DNA from: an uncultured Porphyromonadaceae bacterium
GTDB lineage: Bacteria; Bacteroidota; Bacteroidia; Bacteroidales; Barnesiellaceae_A
Direction of reading: 5' to 3'
NCBI GenBank assembly: GCA_900538705.1
Contig: UPZG01000008.1
Span: 1-64,000 of the forward strand
Length of the DNA: 64,000 bases
Part shown: positions 34,939 to 44,829 of the stretch, in pieces
Position numbering within the stretch: position 1 is the stretch's first letter
How the letters are laid out: the number at the start of each line of letters is the position of its first letter
Translations under genes and position numbers: made by a program
Notes under the pieces: model-generated
What the model saw: the letters and a program-made list of their open reading frames with translations, nothing else
Told to the model about the DNA's origin: nothing
Databases searched by the model: none

Positions 34939-37253
34939 AACGAAGTGTGATAAGTTTACTCATGGGGTGTATATTAGCCGGGTGTCTGGTTATTGTGACA
35001 GGTTGTTCCACCACCAAACGATTGGGCGATGGTGAGGTGCTTTACACGGGTGTGAAGAAGATGGAGATAACGGCTGTGGATAGCGTAAAAATTGATGGAG
35101 GCGTAAAGACCCAAGTCAAATCCTCTTTGTCGGTACCTCCTAATAATGCATTATTCTCTTCTAATTCCTGGAAGTTTATTCCTATCGAGTTGTGGGCATG
35201 GAATTATCTTTATACACCCAATACCAAGAGTGTGAAGCATTGGTTATTCAATCTTTTTGCCCGCGAACCGGTGTTGATACAGACTGTGCGTCCCGAGGTG
35301 CGGGCACGTATGGCCAAAGAGATATTGTTTAATAACGGGTATTTCAATTCTGCCACTTCATATACTATCAATTACGATGAGAAGAACGACAAGAAAGCAT
35401 CGGTAAGTTATTCGGTAGTGGCAGGAAGGCCCTATAAACTGGGCTTTATAGAGTATCCTGCCGATACCTCGTGCGTAGCATCCATGATAGCTCGTCATAA
35501 GGATGCATCATTGTTATATACGGGGCAACGTTATTGTGCCGATACCTTGGCAGCCGAACGTGAGCGTATCACTACTCTCCTACGCGATAGTGGGTTCTAC
35601 TATTTTCGTCCCGATTATCTGCTCTATCAAGCCGATACAACGCGGCAAAGTGGCGTGGTAGACTTGCGTATGTTTGTGGCTCCTAATGCGCCGGCTGATG
35701 CTTTACGTCCCTATAAAACAGGTAATATAACGGTGAATATGTATCCGCCGCAAGGTGTCAAAGAGCCCGATACACTCAATTTCCGTCGTATGACGGTATA
35801 CGCTTATAAGGGCTTGAAGCTACGCCGAGGTGTCTTGTTGGGAAATATAAAGATGCGGCAGGGTAATATTTTCTCGCTTTCTGAGCAGAACCTTACGCAG
35901 CAAAATCTCTCGTCACTTGGTATATTCCGTTCTATTGTTATGAATGTGACCCCGCTCGATTCTCTACGGGGGCGCGACTCTATCTATGTTAATCTTGATT
36001 TGCGTTACTCGTTGCCCATAGAGTTTATGGTAGAGGCAAACGTTTCGTCCAAGTCAAATAGCTATATCGGTCCCGGATTGATAGTGGGTGTTACGCATAA
36101 TAATCTTTTCGGGGGTGGAGAGCAATTGTCGGTACGGCTCAATGGTAGTTATGAGTGGCAGACCGGTGGCGGAGGTGAGAATGCTTCGTTGTTTAACTCT
36201 TATGAGTTTGGAGCTACAGGCTCACTTACTTTTCCTCGGTTACTGGCTCCTGCACCTAAACATCAGTTAAGGAGGCTCAAATCGAATACCAACATACAGT
36301 TGGGTGCCAATATTATGAATCGTCCGCATTATTTCAGGATGGTCTCTTTCAATACATCGTTGGCATATGAGTTCCATACGTCATCTACGGCACTGCATAA
36401 TTTTACACCTCTGCGACTTGTGTATACCAGGTTGTTGAACAGTACCGAGGAGTTTGACCGTACGCTCGATGAGAATCCTGCCATAGCATTGAGTTTCCGC
36501 AATCAGTTTATACCCTCTATCGGCTATACGTTTACCTATGACAACGGTTACGAAGGTAGTTCGCCCAATCGATGGATATGGGAAGTGGGTGCTACCGAAG
36601 CTGGTAACATACTTTATGGCATATATTCACTTTGTGGTGTGAAAGGGGAGAAAGAGATTTTCGGTAACCCGTTCTCACAGTTTCTCAAATTGACCAATGA
36701 ACTGAAATATTACCATTATTTCAAGCATGATATTTGCCTTGCCTCTCGTTTTATGGTGGGGGCAGGTTATGCTTATGGCAATGCCTCAGAGTTGCCATAT
36801 AGCGAGCAGTTCTATATAGGAGGTGCCAACAGTATAAGGGCGTTTACTATCCGGTCTATTGGTCCGGGTAGCTATCATCCTGCCGATGACGATGGTAATG
36901 GTTTCCTTGACCAAACGGGTAACTTCAAGTTAGAGGCAAACGTAGAGTTGCGTTTCCCTATTTTCGATGCTTTGCAAGGTGCTGTATTCCTCGATGCCGG
37001 TAATATATGGTTGCTCAAAGAAGATGAGTTACGTCCCGGTGGTAAGTTGACATGGAAAAACTTCGGCAGGGATATTGCTTTAGGTACAGGAGCCGGACTG
37101 CGCTACGATATAGCCGGTTATTTGGTTATTCGTCTCGATGTGGGCGTGCCTCTGCATGCTCCTTATGATACGGGTAAGAGTGGGTATTATAATATCGCGG
37201 GGTCGTTCTGGAAAAACCTGCGCTTCCACCTTGCCATCGGTTATCCGTTCTAA
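34935..37253 (+). CDS. tamL: TamL: Omp85-type outer-membrane lipoprotein paired with TamB
   Basis: 772 residues; the signal ends at lipobox C24 (VTGCSTT). POTRA-like repeats cover about 30-330. An Omp85 barrel follows, with EQFYIGGANSIRAFTIRSIGPG (the L6 element, here IRAF instead of VRGF) and a final FHLAIGYPF strand, nearly identical to the end of the copy at 26152. The start overlaps the tamB stop (ATGA), as expected for a TamB-TamL pair spanning both membranes. It ends 29 bases from the convergent mntP. Confidence 0.92.
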   Translation: MKRSVISLLMGCILAGCLVIVTGCSTTKRLGDGEVLYTGVKKMEITAVDSVKIDGGVKTQVKSSLSVPPNNALFSSNSWKFIPIELWAWNYLYTPNTKSVKHWLFNLFAREPVLIQTVRPEVRARMAKEILFNNGYFNSATSYTINYDEKNDKKASVSYSVVAGRPYKLGFIEYPADTSCVASMIARHKDASLLYTGQRYCADTLAAERERITTLLRDSGFYYFRPDYLLYQADTTRQSGVVDLRMFVAPNAPADALRPYKTGNITVNMYPPQGVKEPDTLNFRRMTVYAYKGLKLRRGVLLGNIKMRQGNIFSLSEQNLTQQNLSSLGIFRSIVMNVTPLDSLRGRDSIYVNLDLRYSLPIEFMVEANVSSKSNSYIGPGLIVGVTHNNLFGGGEQLSVRLNGSYEWQTGGGGENASLFNSYEFGATGSLTFPRLLAPAPKHQLRRLKSNTNIQLGANIMNRPHYFRMVSFNTSLAYEFHTSSTALHNFTPLRLVYTRLLNSTEEFDRTLDENPAIALSFRNQFIPSIGYTFTYDNGYEGSSPNRWIWEVGATEAGNILYGIYSLCGVKGEKEIFGNPFSQFLKLTNELKYYHYFKHDICLASRFMVGAGYAYGNASELPYSEQFYIGGANSIRAFTIRSIGPGSYHPADDDGNGFLDQTGNFKLEANVELRFPIFDALQGAVFLDAGNIWLLKEDELRPGGKLTWKNFGRDIALGTGAGLRYDIAGYLVIRLDVGVPLHAPYDTGKSGYYNIAGSFWKNLRFHLAIGYPF

Positions 37254-37282
37254 AAGGCAGGCGATTGTTCCCTTGGAACGGG

Positions 37283-37843
37283 TTATGAGAAAAAGAGATG
37301 TTCTATACAGATTTTTATGCCTAATGCTATGAGAATGACTCCACCTATCACTTCGGCATATTTTTGTAATTTGTTTCCTATGTAGTGACCGATAAAAAGT
37401 CCGCCGATAGAAAAAAGCAAGGTAGTAAGAGCTATGACGATTGCCGAGAGTACCATGTCTACCCGCAGGAAAGAAAGCGATATACCCACAGCAAGTGCAT
37501 CTATTGAGGTGGCTAGAGCAAGGCACATCGCGGTACGTAAAGCACAAGGGTCGAAACAGCATTCTTCTTTATGTTGCAATCCTTCATATATCATGCGCCC
37601 TCCCAAAAATACCAAGAGTCCAAGAGCTATCCAATGGTCGTATGATTCTATGTAATTTCTGAATCCTAAACCCAGAAGCCATCCTATTACAGGCATTGCC
37701 CCTTGAAAAATGGCCATAATAAAAGCAAATTTTCCTATACGTCTCCATGTAAATGGATGCATAAGTACTCCGCTTGATAGTGACACGGCAAAGCTGTCCA
37801 TACAAAGCCCGATAGCTAAAATGATGAGAGAAAGAAGCGACAT
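37283..37843 (-). CDS. mntP: Manganese efflux pump MntP
   Basis: A 186-residue, six-helix inner-membrane exporter that removes excess Mn2+. Two repeats each keep an intramembrane aspartate: LCMDSFAVSLSSG (D16) and TSIDALAVGISL (D114). The central loop carries KEECCFDPC, a cysteine-rich patch that varies between homologues. No yybP-ykoY manganese riboswitch is recognisable in the 200 bases upstream. The only structure there is a hairpin that better fits a terminator of the gene before. Confidence 0.93.
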   Translation of the reverse strand: MSLLSLIILAIGLCMDSFAVSLSSGVLMHPFTWRRIGKFAFIMAIFQGAMPVIGWLLGLGFRNYIESYDHWIALGLLVFLGGRMIYEGLQHKEECCFDPCALRTAMCLALATSIDALAVGISLSFLRVDMVLSAIVIALTTLLFSIGGLFIGHYIGNKLQKYAEVIGGVILIALGIKICIEHLFFS

Positions 37844-37883
37844 GTGTTATATGATTGATTGTGATATGTTTATAGAAAATGAA

Positions 37884-37920
37884 ACGGGAGATGCAAGCCT
37901 TTCGCGCTATTATCTCCCGT
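37884..37920 (-). terminator. Hairpin between the ABC exporter and mntP
   Basis: Arms ACGGGAGAT (37884-37892) and ATCTCCCGT (37912-37920) enclose 19 bases. On the minus strand TTTCATTTTC follows, which suits a terminator of the exporter gene at 38046. It could also form part of the mntP leader. Confidence 0.55.
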
Positions 37921-38045
37921 CATCACACACACATAACACACATTACTATAACTGTCGACTGTGTCGATTGGTTCATAATTTGTGTATTTTATTTGAGTAT
38001 TTATCATGTGTATGTGATGAAGGATGAGCATCGGGATGACGATAA

Positions 38046-39875
38046 TCAGAATTTTTGCATATCTACGAGGTGTTTGTAATAACCGTTAAGGGCTATCAGT
38101 TCTTCGTGCTTACCACGTTCTACTATTTCACCATCTCGCATTACGCAGATGAGGTCGGCTCCTTTGATGGTCGACAAGCGGTGTGCAATAACCAGCGTCG
38201 TGCGGTTGTGCATCAGATTCTCCAAAGCTTCCTGTACCAACCGTTCCGACTCGGTATCGAGAGCCGAGGTGGCCTCGTCGAGGATGAGTATGGGTGGGTT
38301 TTTTAAGATAGCCCGTGCAATGCTGATACGTTGGCGTTGTCCGCCCGAGAGACGGCATCCACGGTCGCCTATATTGGTGTCGTACCCATGTTCGGTTTCC
38401 ATGATAAAATCATGGGCGTTGGCGATGCGGGCTGCTTCTATGACTTGCTCGCGTGTAGCGTCGGTTACGCCAAAAGTTATGTTGTTGTAGAAAGTATCGT
38501 TGAAAAGTATAGCTTCTTGGTTGACATTACCCATGAGAGCACGTAAGTCGTGTATACGCAAATCTTTGATATTGGTACCATCTATATAGATACCGCCTTC
38601 TTGTACGTCGTAAAAGCGAGGGAGCAAGTCGGCAAGTGTAGTCTTGCCCGAGCCCGATTGCCCCACCAAGGCTACAGTTTGGCCTTTTTTTATTTCCAGG
38701 TCGACATTCTTTACAACATAGTCGGTGTTGTATCTGAAAGACACTCCGCGGTATTCTATGCCTTTTTTCATCTCTTCCATCTCCACGGGTTGTGCCGGAT
38801 CGGTAATGGGGTTGGTGGCCGAAAGCAGTTTGTCTACACGCTCCATGGCTGCCAAACCTCTTTGCACGGCGTACATTCCTTTGGATAGGTCTTTGGCCGG
38901 ATTGATAATACTATAAAAGATAACCAGGAAATAGATAAACTGGGCTGCATCTATGGGGCTGTTCCCGGCGAGAATAAGCGTACCGCCAAACCATAGGACA
39001 ATAGCAATAGTGGCCGTACCTAAAAACTCGCTCATAGGGTGGGCGAGAGCCTGTCGGCGGTTCATGCGGTTGCTTAGTCTGAAGAACAGATTGTTGGTAT
39101 CCTTGAATTTTTGCGATGATTTTTTTTCGGCATTAAAAGCCTTGATAATGCGTATGCCCCCTAACGTCTCTTCTATTTCCGACATAATCATGCCCCAGCA
39201 TTGTTGTGCTTCCAAAGAATTTTGCTTCAAGGTGCGGCCTATGCGACCCATTACAAGGCCTACCAAAGGGAGCAGTACCAGCACAAAGATAGAAAGCTGC
39301 CAACTGATGGTAAACATGGCTACCAAGCAAATGATAATCATGATGGGGTTTTTGAACATCATTTCGAGTGACGACATGATGGAGTTTTCTATCTCGGCTG
39401 TGTCTCCCACCATGCGTGACATGACGTCGCCTTTTCGCTCGGTCGTGAAAAAGCCCACCGGCAGAGAGAGTACTTTGTCGTAGACAAATCCGCGTATGTC
39501 GCGCACTACGCCGGCACGGAGAGGTATCAAGAAAAAAGAGCCTAAATAGGATGTCCCTGTTTTAAGGGCCGTAAGGATAATGAGTACGACTCCCAGAAGG
39601 AGTATTGTGGTAGATGCACCATATCGGTCTATGGTAAGCGTGGTAAGGTAGTAGAAGTTGTTGATGGCAACATCTTTCAGATTACCGCTTCCCCATTCCA
39701 TAAATGAGTAGCTGACAGCGCGCTCTGGGTTAAACAGCATCTCCAATATAGGTATAATCATCGCAAACGAGAAGAGCGTGAGTATCGATGATAAGATATT
39801 GAAGAGTATGTTGAATATGAGATAATACTTGTATGGAGGGACAAAACGCCGCAGGATAGTTATAAATTCTTTCAT
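38046..39875 (-). CDS. MsbA-like ABC exporter (fused permease and ATPase)
   Basis: 609 residues from ATG 39875 (MKEFITILRRF). The frame is open 57 bases upstream, but that stretch spans the promoter. Six hydrophobic helices fill residues 1-330. The nucleotide-binding domain has Walker A GQSGSGKT (405-412), signature LSGGQRQRISIARA, Walker B ILILDEATSALD and H-loop IAHRLSTI. As a homodimer it would flip lipids or export drugs; similarity to MsbA suggests lipid A core, but this is inference. Single gene with a near-ideal promoter. Confidence 0.9.
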   Translation of the reverse strand: MKEFITILRRFVPPYKYYLIFNILFNILSSILTLFSFAMIIPILEMLFNPERAVSYSFMEWGSGNLKDVAINNFYYLTTLTIDRYGASTTILLLGVVLIILTALKTGTSYLGSFFLIPLRAGVVRDIRGFVYDKVLSLPVGFFTTERKGDVMSRMVGDTAEIENSIMSSLEMMFKNPIMIIICLVAMFTISWQLSIFVLVLLPLVGLVMGRIGRTLKQNSLEAQQCWGMIMSEIEETLGGIRIIKAFNAEKKSSQKFKDTNNLFFRLSNRMNRRQALAHPMSEFLGTATIAIVLWFGGTLILAGNSPIDAAQFIYFLVIFYSIINPAKDLSKGMYAVQRGLAAMERVDKLLSATNPITDPAQPVEMEEMKKGIEYRGVSFRYNTDYVVKNVDLEIKKGQTVALVGQSGSGKTTLADLLPRFYDVQEGGIYIDGTNIKDLRIHDLRALMGNVNQEAILFNDTFYNNITFGVTDATREQVIEAARIANAHDFIMETEHGYDTNIGDRGCRLSGGQRQRISIARAILKNPPILILDEATSALDTESERLVQEALENLMHNRTTLVIAHRLSTIKGADLICVMRDGEIVERGKHEELIALNGYYKHLVDMQKF

Positions 39876-39901
39876 GCTGTATTTGGCTATATTTGGATGG
39901 G

Positions 39902-39933
39902 CAAAGATAGTGCAAATGAGAGCAAACAGCAAA
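39902..39933 (-). promoter_or_regulatory. Promoter of the ABC exporter gene
   Basis: The minus strand has TTTG (39933-39930), a 20-base spacer, then TATCTTTG (39909-39902): close to the Bacteroidetes consensus. The leader is about 20 bases. Confidence 0.7.
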
Positions 39934-40110
39934 GTTTACCTATGCTTTTTACCAAGAGTTGTTCTTATAGTGTTGTTATATTTAATTGAGTGTGTTGTCG
40001 ATGACATGTTGAGGTACTTAAAAATCGTAAAAAACTCTCTTTGGAATTAAACCTTTATCGGTTGTTGGTATCTCAATGACGGTTTTTAATTACGAAATCT
40101 CGGAATCTTT

Positions 40111-42894
40111 ATGAAAAGAGCTATATATGTCCTTTTATTGGCAGGATTGTTGTCTCCTGCTTTCTCTGTTGCCCAGCAAGTGACTATACAAGGTGTAGTG
40201 AAAGATGCTACCGACCATGGTCCTTTGCCACTGGTGAGCGTACGACTTCTGGCTGCACGTGACAGCTCTTTTGTTACGGGTACTACGGGCGATAACAATG
40301 GCGTATTTGTTTTCAAGCCTGTGAAGGCGGGTTCTTATATAACTGTTGTCTCGTATTTGGGGTACAAAACAGAGTATCGCAATGTGAAGGCCGACGGTTC
40401 GCGCTCTCGTATCAATTTGGGCGAAATATTATTGGGCTCGGGCGACGTGATGTTGCAGGAGGCTGTCATATTGGGAAAGGCTCCCGAAGTAGTGGTGAAA
40501 GAAGATACTGTAGAATTTAATGCCGAATCATACAAGACACAGCCTAGTGCTGTAGTGGAAGATTTATTGAAAAAACTGCCGGGTGTAGAAGTCGATGAAA
40601 ACGGTAAAATTACGGCCAATGGTAAGGAAGTAACCAAGATTCTGCTCGATGGGAAAGAGTTTTTCTCAGATGACCCGCTTGTAGCCTCTAAGAATATTCC
40701 GGTGGAGATGATAGAGAAGCTACAAGTCGTAGACCGTCAAAGCGACCTTGCCCGTATTACCGGTGTAGACGATGGCGAGGAGGAAACGGTTATTAATCTT
40801 ACTATTAAGCCGGGTATGAAGAAGGGTTGGTTTGGTGAAGCACAAGGAGGTTATGGCTATGGTATTGACAATCCTAATCGCTATGCAGGCAGTGTAATGG
40901 CCAACTATATTTATGGCGATAACCAGTTTACCATCATAGCCAACAGCAACAATGTCAACAGTCTCGGCTTTACCGATATGGGCGGTAATCGTTTTCGTCG
41001 TTTTGGCGGGAACAATGGTATTGCCACTTCACATAGTATAGGAACCAATTTCAATGTGGGTAATAAGGATATCTTCCGTATAGGTGGTGATGTGATGTAT
41101 TCATACAACAATCGTGATACTTGGCAGCGAAGCGACCGTCAGAACTTTTTTACCGATAGTGTTTCGTATCAAGAGTCATCATCGCAAGCCAACGATATAG
41201 GACAACAGATAAGCGGTCGTTTCCGTATAGAGTGGAATCCCGACTCGATGAATGTATTTGAGTTCCGTCCTCGATTTTCGGTCAATATTAACGATTCTCA
41301 CCAGATAGAGGAATCGTTGACAAGTGCCGGCGATGCATCCCGCTCACAGGTTAACCGCAACAATAACACTTCCGACAGTCATGGCGTCAATGTGGAGGCT
41401 TCGGGAGAGCTCATATATAACCATCGTTTTGCGTCGAAGCCCGGTCGTTCGTTTAGTATTCATGCCCGATATAATTTCAGCAATACACGCGAGACAGGTT
41501 CGAGTATTGACTCTACACTCTACTATATCTTGAAAGATACTGCCGATCTTTGGCAAGAAAGCGACGATCACTCTTGGAGTAATGGTTATTCAGCACGAGT
41601 TACCTATACCGAGCCGGTGGGCAAGCGCGAGAGAGGTATGTTTCTTACTTTTGGGTTGCGTAGTGAAGGAACTTTCCGTGATGCCGATAAATTTACATAT
41701 ACGGCAGATGAATGGGGAGTATTCCCTACAACACCCGACCCCGCATATAGTAACAGTTTTCGTAACATGAACCTGACGAATAGTGCTCAGGTAGGATTTA
41801 AGCAAGTGCAACGCAAGTATATGTATGATGTGGGTTTGTCGTTTGAGCCTACAACAACCTCTTCGCAAGATCTTATCAATCCCGAAAATAATATAGAGAC
41901 CTATACCGTATTCAATTGGTCGCCCTATCTGATTTTTACGTATAAAGAGAGTAAACAGCGTTCATTGCGTATATATTATAGAGGAAAAACTTCGCAACCT
42001 ACGATTGCGCAGATGCAGCCTGTTCCTGATATTACCAATCCATTGGATATTGTAGTAGGTAATCCCGGTTTGAGACCCTCGTATACCAATAGGCTTCGGG
42101 TTCGTTTTAGCGACTATGATGTAGCATCTCAGCGGTCTATTATGGCGCATCTGAGAGCTAATTATACTCTTAACAGCATTATATCGGCAACATCGTATGA
42201 TGCCGAGACTGGTGGGCGTACTACGACTTATGAAAATGTCGACGGTGTATGGGATGTAAACGGGATGTTATTGTTGACTTTTCCGTTCCGTAACAAGCGG
42301 TGGCAGTTGAATAATTTTACACGCCTGGGTGTAAGTAGCAGTGCCGGAAAAAATAATGGCGAGCTTAACCGTAGTAATCTCTTTTCTGCCAGTGAAAATT
42401 TGGGAATAGCTTTCCGTAGCGATTATTTTGACAATGCCCTTAGGGCTCGGTACAATTTGCAGTATGTGGATAATACAGTACAAACAGGTAGTAACCGCAT
42501 TATACATCGATATGGTTTTACGTATGAGTTTATGGTTAATCTGCCATTTGGTCTATCTATCGGTAGTGACATAGGATATACGGGCTATCAAGGTTATACA
42601 GACGGCTATAATACTGATGAGTGGGTATGGAATGCCGAGATTTCTTATTCTTTCCTTGCAGGTCGTAATGCAACTATTTCTTTCAAAGGGTTTGATATGC
42701 TAAACCAACGTAATAATATTCAGCGGGTGGTTACCGGAAACTATATGGAGGATGTACAGTATAATACGTTGGGAAGCTATTATATGGTTTCGTTCAGTTA
42801 TCGATTCAATACCTTTGGCAAGGATCGTCCTGAAATGCCTCGTGGAGGCTTTGGTGGCCCGCATGGATTCGGAGGTCCTCCTCGTCGCAGGTAA
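40111..42894 (+). CDS. Outer-membrane beta-barrel protein with a carboxypeptidase-like N-terminal domain (TonB-receptor-like)
   Basis: 927 residues. The signal peptide is about 1-21. A CarboxypepD_reg-like beta domain covers about 23-110 (VTIQGVVKDATDHGPLPLVS). A plug-like domain (about 115-230) has VEDLLKKLPGVEVDENGKI and LLDGKEFFSDDPL. A large barrel follows (OMP_b-brl_3 type). The tail is odd for a barrel: after the last strand (SFSYRFNTFG) come about 20 Gly/Pro/Arg-rich residues (GGFGGPHGFGGPPRRR). No SusD partner is present, so the ligand is unknown; iron- or peptide-type substrates are possible. Stand-alone gene with a strong terminator. Confidence 0.85.
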   Translation: MKRAIYVLLLAGLLSPAFSVAQQVTIQGVVKDATDHGPLPLVSVRLLAARDSSFVTGTTGDNNGVFVFKPVKAGSYITVVSYLGYKTEYRNVKADGSRSRINLGEILLGSGDVMLQEAVILGKAPEVVVKEDTVEFNAESYKTQPSAVVEDLLKKLPGVEVDENGKITANGKEVTKILLDGKEFFSDDPLVASKNIPVEMIEKLQVVDRQSDLARITGVDDGEEETVINLTIKPGMKKGWFGEAQGGYGYGIDNPNRYAGSVMANYIYGDNQFTIIANSNNVNSLGFTDMGGNRFRRFGGNNGIATSHSIGTNFNVGNKDIFRIGGDVMYSYNNRDTWQRSDRQNFFTDSVSYQESSSQANDIGQQISGRFRIEWNPDSMNVFEFRPRFSVNINDSHQIEESLTSAGDASRSQVNRNNNTSDSHGVNVEASGELIYNHRFASKPGRSFSIHARYNFSNTRETGSSIDSTLYYILKDTADLWQESDDHSWSNGYSARVTYTEPVGKRERGMFLTFGLRSEGTFRDADKFTYTADEWGVFPTTPDPAYSNSFRNMNLTNSAQVGFKQVQRKYMYDVGLSFEPTTTSSQDLINPENNIETYTVFNWSPYLIFTYKESKQRSLRIYYRGKTSQPTIAQMQPVPDITNPLDIVVGNPGLRPSYTNRLRVRFSDYDVASQRSIMAHLRANYTLNSIISATSYDAETGGRTTTYENVDGVWDVNGMLLLTFPFRNKRWQLNNFTRLGVSSSAGKNNGELNRSNLFSASENLGIAFRSDYFDNALRARYNLQYVDNTVQTGSNRIIHRYGFTYEFMVNLPFGLSIGSDIGYTGYQGYTDGYNTDEWVWNAEISYSFLAGRNATISFKGFDMLNQRNNIQRVVTGNYMEDVQYNTLGSYYMVSFSYRFNTFGKDRPEMPRGGFGGPHGFGGPPRRR

Positions 42895-42918
42895 ATGAAG
42901 TTGCTCAATAAAAAAGTA

Positions 42919-42963
42919 AAAATGCGAGGGCTGTAAACTCTCAGTTTACAGCCCTCGCATTTT
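42919..42963 (+). terminator. Terminator of the beta-barrel gene
   Basis: A perfect 21-base inverted repeat (42919-42939 and 42943-42963) with a three-base loop, ending in TTTT. Confidence 0.88.
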
Positions 42964-43044
42964 ATTCGTTTAGAAGCCGTTCTGAATGATTCTTTTGTTG
43001 TCTTGCTCTTGGTATATTATGGTAATAGGTATTGTGCTCTGAAA

Positions 43045-43080
43045 AATAAAAGCGGCTCGAAATTATTATTTCGAGCCGCT
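43045..43080 (-). terminator. Terminator of tRNA-Gln
   Basis: A 12-base perfect inverted repeat (43051-43062 and 43069-43080). On the minus strand TTTTATTTTTC follows it, just beyond the tRNA 3' end. Confidence 0.85.
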
Positions 43081-43087
43081 TTCGTGG

Positions 43088-43158
43088 TTGGCTTACCAGG
43101 ATTCGAACCTAGACAAACAGAACCAAAACCTGTTGTGCTGCCATTACACCATAAGCCA
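43088..43158 (-). tRNA. tRNA-Gln(UUG)
   Basis: The minus strand starts TGGCTTA and ends TAAGCCA plus discriminator A. The anticodon loop TTTTGGT carries TTG, and the T loop is GTTCGAAT. Length 71 bases, no encoded CCA. Beyond it (43159-43390) I see no gene or clear element. Confidence 0.96.
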
Positions 43159-43390
43159 ATACCTATGTGCTTGGTATTTTTCCAAAGCGATGCAAAGGTA
43201 ACGCCTCTTTTTGGATTGACCAAATTTTATGACAATTTTTTGCGTGAAATTTTGTAAATCCTGCTTGAAAAGGCTGATGATAAATCAACTTTACTTTGTT
43301 TGGGTTGCGAAATATATCGCTCCAGATTGCCAGCTGGCGATGCCTATTTTGTCTGAAAGGGAGCTATCGGTAATGGTTGTGTAAGGTTGT

Positions 43391-43430
43391 GAAAAAAGCG
43401 GTTTCACCCTCATAACAAGGGTAAAACCGC
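43391..43430 (-). terminator. Terminator of tyrS
   Basis: Arms 43398-43410 and 43418-43430 pair with one mismatch. On the minus strand TTTTTTC follows immediately. Confidence 0.85.
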
Positions 43431-43478
43431 CACTGAATATTATTTGATGCCGCTTGTATAGGGCGGCATGTAACCTTT

Positions 43479-44771
43479 TTATTTGGCTATGACAAGGTAG
43501 TAGTTTTTCTTTCCTTTTTGTACGATGAGATACTTCCCGGCCAGTAGGTAACTGTCGTCTATAAGTTGGTCGAATGTGGAAAGTTTCTCTTTGTTTATCA
43601 TGACACCTCCACCTTGTGTGAGTTTGCGCATCTCGCTTTTCGACGGGAATATGGCTGCTTTCTCGGTAGTGAGATCTACAGCCTTTATGCCGTTGTGCAG
43701 TTCGTCACGCGACACTTCGTAGGTGGGAACACCGGCAAAAACGTCGAGCAACGTAGCTTCGTCGAGATTGCGCAAGGCGTCGGCCGTTGCATTACCAAAG
43801 AGGATATTCGATGCTTCGACAGCTTTTTCGTATTCTGTTTCACCATGTACAAGAACAGTAATTTCGCGAGCCAGCCTTTTTTGCAAAGGACGTAGGTGCG
43901 GAGCCTCTTTTTGTTGACCGATGAGAGACTCTATCTCTTCGCGGTCGAGCATAGTGAATATCTTGATATATTTTTCGGCATCAACATCACTTACATTGAG
44001 CCAGAATTGATAGAATTTATAGGGTGATGTATAGCGAGGGTCGAGCCATACGTTGCCCGACTCGGTTTTGCCGAATTTTCCTCCGTCGGCTTTTGTTATC
44101 AAGGGACAGGTGAGGGCATATGCTTCGCCTCCATACATACGGCGTATCAGTTCTGTACCGGTGGTGATGTTGCCCCATTGGTCAGAGCCACCCATCTGCA
44201 GTTTGCAATTTTTGTTTTTATAGAGATATGCAAAGTCGTAGCCTTGTATCAGTTGGTAACTGAATTCAGTAAATGACATACCTTCACCAGAAGTACCCGA
44301 TAATCTTTTCTTTACCGAGTCTTTGGCCATCATATAGTTGACGGTGATGAGCTTGCCTACATTGCGAATGAAGTCGATAAAGGAAAATGGTTTCATCCAA
44401 TCGTAGTTGTTGACAAGCTCGGCTGCGTTAGGAGCATCAGAGTCGAAGTCGAGGAAATGTGACAATTGCTTTTTGATAGCTTCTTGGTTGTGCCGTAGTG
44501 TCTCCTCGTCGAGTAGTTTACGTTCTTGCGACTTCATCGACGGGTCGCCTATCATACCTGTCGCACCGCCTATGAGAGCAATGGGTTTATGACCTGCGCG
44601 TTGCAGATGGCGCAGCATCATTACTCCTACCAAGTGTCCTATGTGTAGCGAATCGGCTGTGGGGTCTATTCCCAAATAGCCGGTTGTCATTTCTTTTTGT
44701 AGTTGTTCTTCGGTTCCTGGCATTACATCGTGTATCATGCCGCGCCATTTCAGTTCTTCTATAAAATTCAT
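43479..44771 (-). CDS. tyrS: Tyrosyl-tRNA synthetase
   Basis: A class I aminoacyl-tRNA synthetase of 430 residues that charges tRNA-Tyr. It has the HIGH motif in DSLHIGHLVG (HIGH at 43-46), the tyrosine and ATP pocket around YQLIQGYDFAYL and GGSDQWGNI (194-202), and the KMSKS counterpart KFGKT (232-236). An S4-like RNA-binding domain ends the protein (KLTQGGGVMINKEKLS). The KFGKT form is the one found in TyrZ/TyrS of many bacteria. The gene has its own promoter and terminator and follows tatD by 58 bases. Confidence 0.97.
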   Translation of the reverse strand: MNFIEELKWRGMIHDVMPGTEEQLQKEMTTGYLGIDPTADSLHIGHLVGVMMLRHLQRAGHKPIALIGGATGMIGDPSMKSQERKLLDEETLRHNQEAIKKQLSHFLDFDSDAPNAAELVNNYDWMKPFSFIDFIRNVGKLITVNYMMAKDSVKKRLSGTSGEGMSFTEFSYQLIQGYDFAYLYKNKNCKLQMGGSDQWGNITTGTELIRRMYGGEAYALTCPLITKADGGKFGKTESGNVWLDPRYTSPYKFYQFWLNVSDVDAEKYIKIFTMLDREEIESLIGQQKEAPHLRPLQKRLAREITVLVHGETEYEKAVEASNILFGNATADALRNLDEATLLDVFAGVPTYEVSRDELHNGIKAVDLTTEKAAIFPSKSEMRKLTQGGGVMINKEKLSTFDQLIDDSYLLAGKYLIVQKGKKNYYLVIAK

Positions 44772-44798
44772 GGGTCGATAATACTATGATATTATTTA

Positions 44799-44829
44799 CA
44801 AAAGTACGGTTCTTTGGTGTAATAAACAA
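44799..44829 (-). promoter_or_regulatory. Promoter of tyrS
   Basis: The minus strand has TTG (44829-44827), 20 bases, then TACTTTTG (44806-44799): a near-consensus Bacteroidetes promoter. It overlaps the 3' end of tatD by nothing; the whole gap is 58 bases. Confidence 0.65.

Noticed and set aside
37921..37945. CACACA-rich stretch considered as a microsatellite or CRISPR-like repeat
   Set aside because: It is short and irregular, with no spaced repeats.
37844..38045. Possible yybP-ykoY manganese riboswitch before mntP
   Set aside because: Only one hairpin is present and the conserved yybP-ykoY loop sequences are not recognisable; a terminator of the upstream gene fits better.
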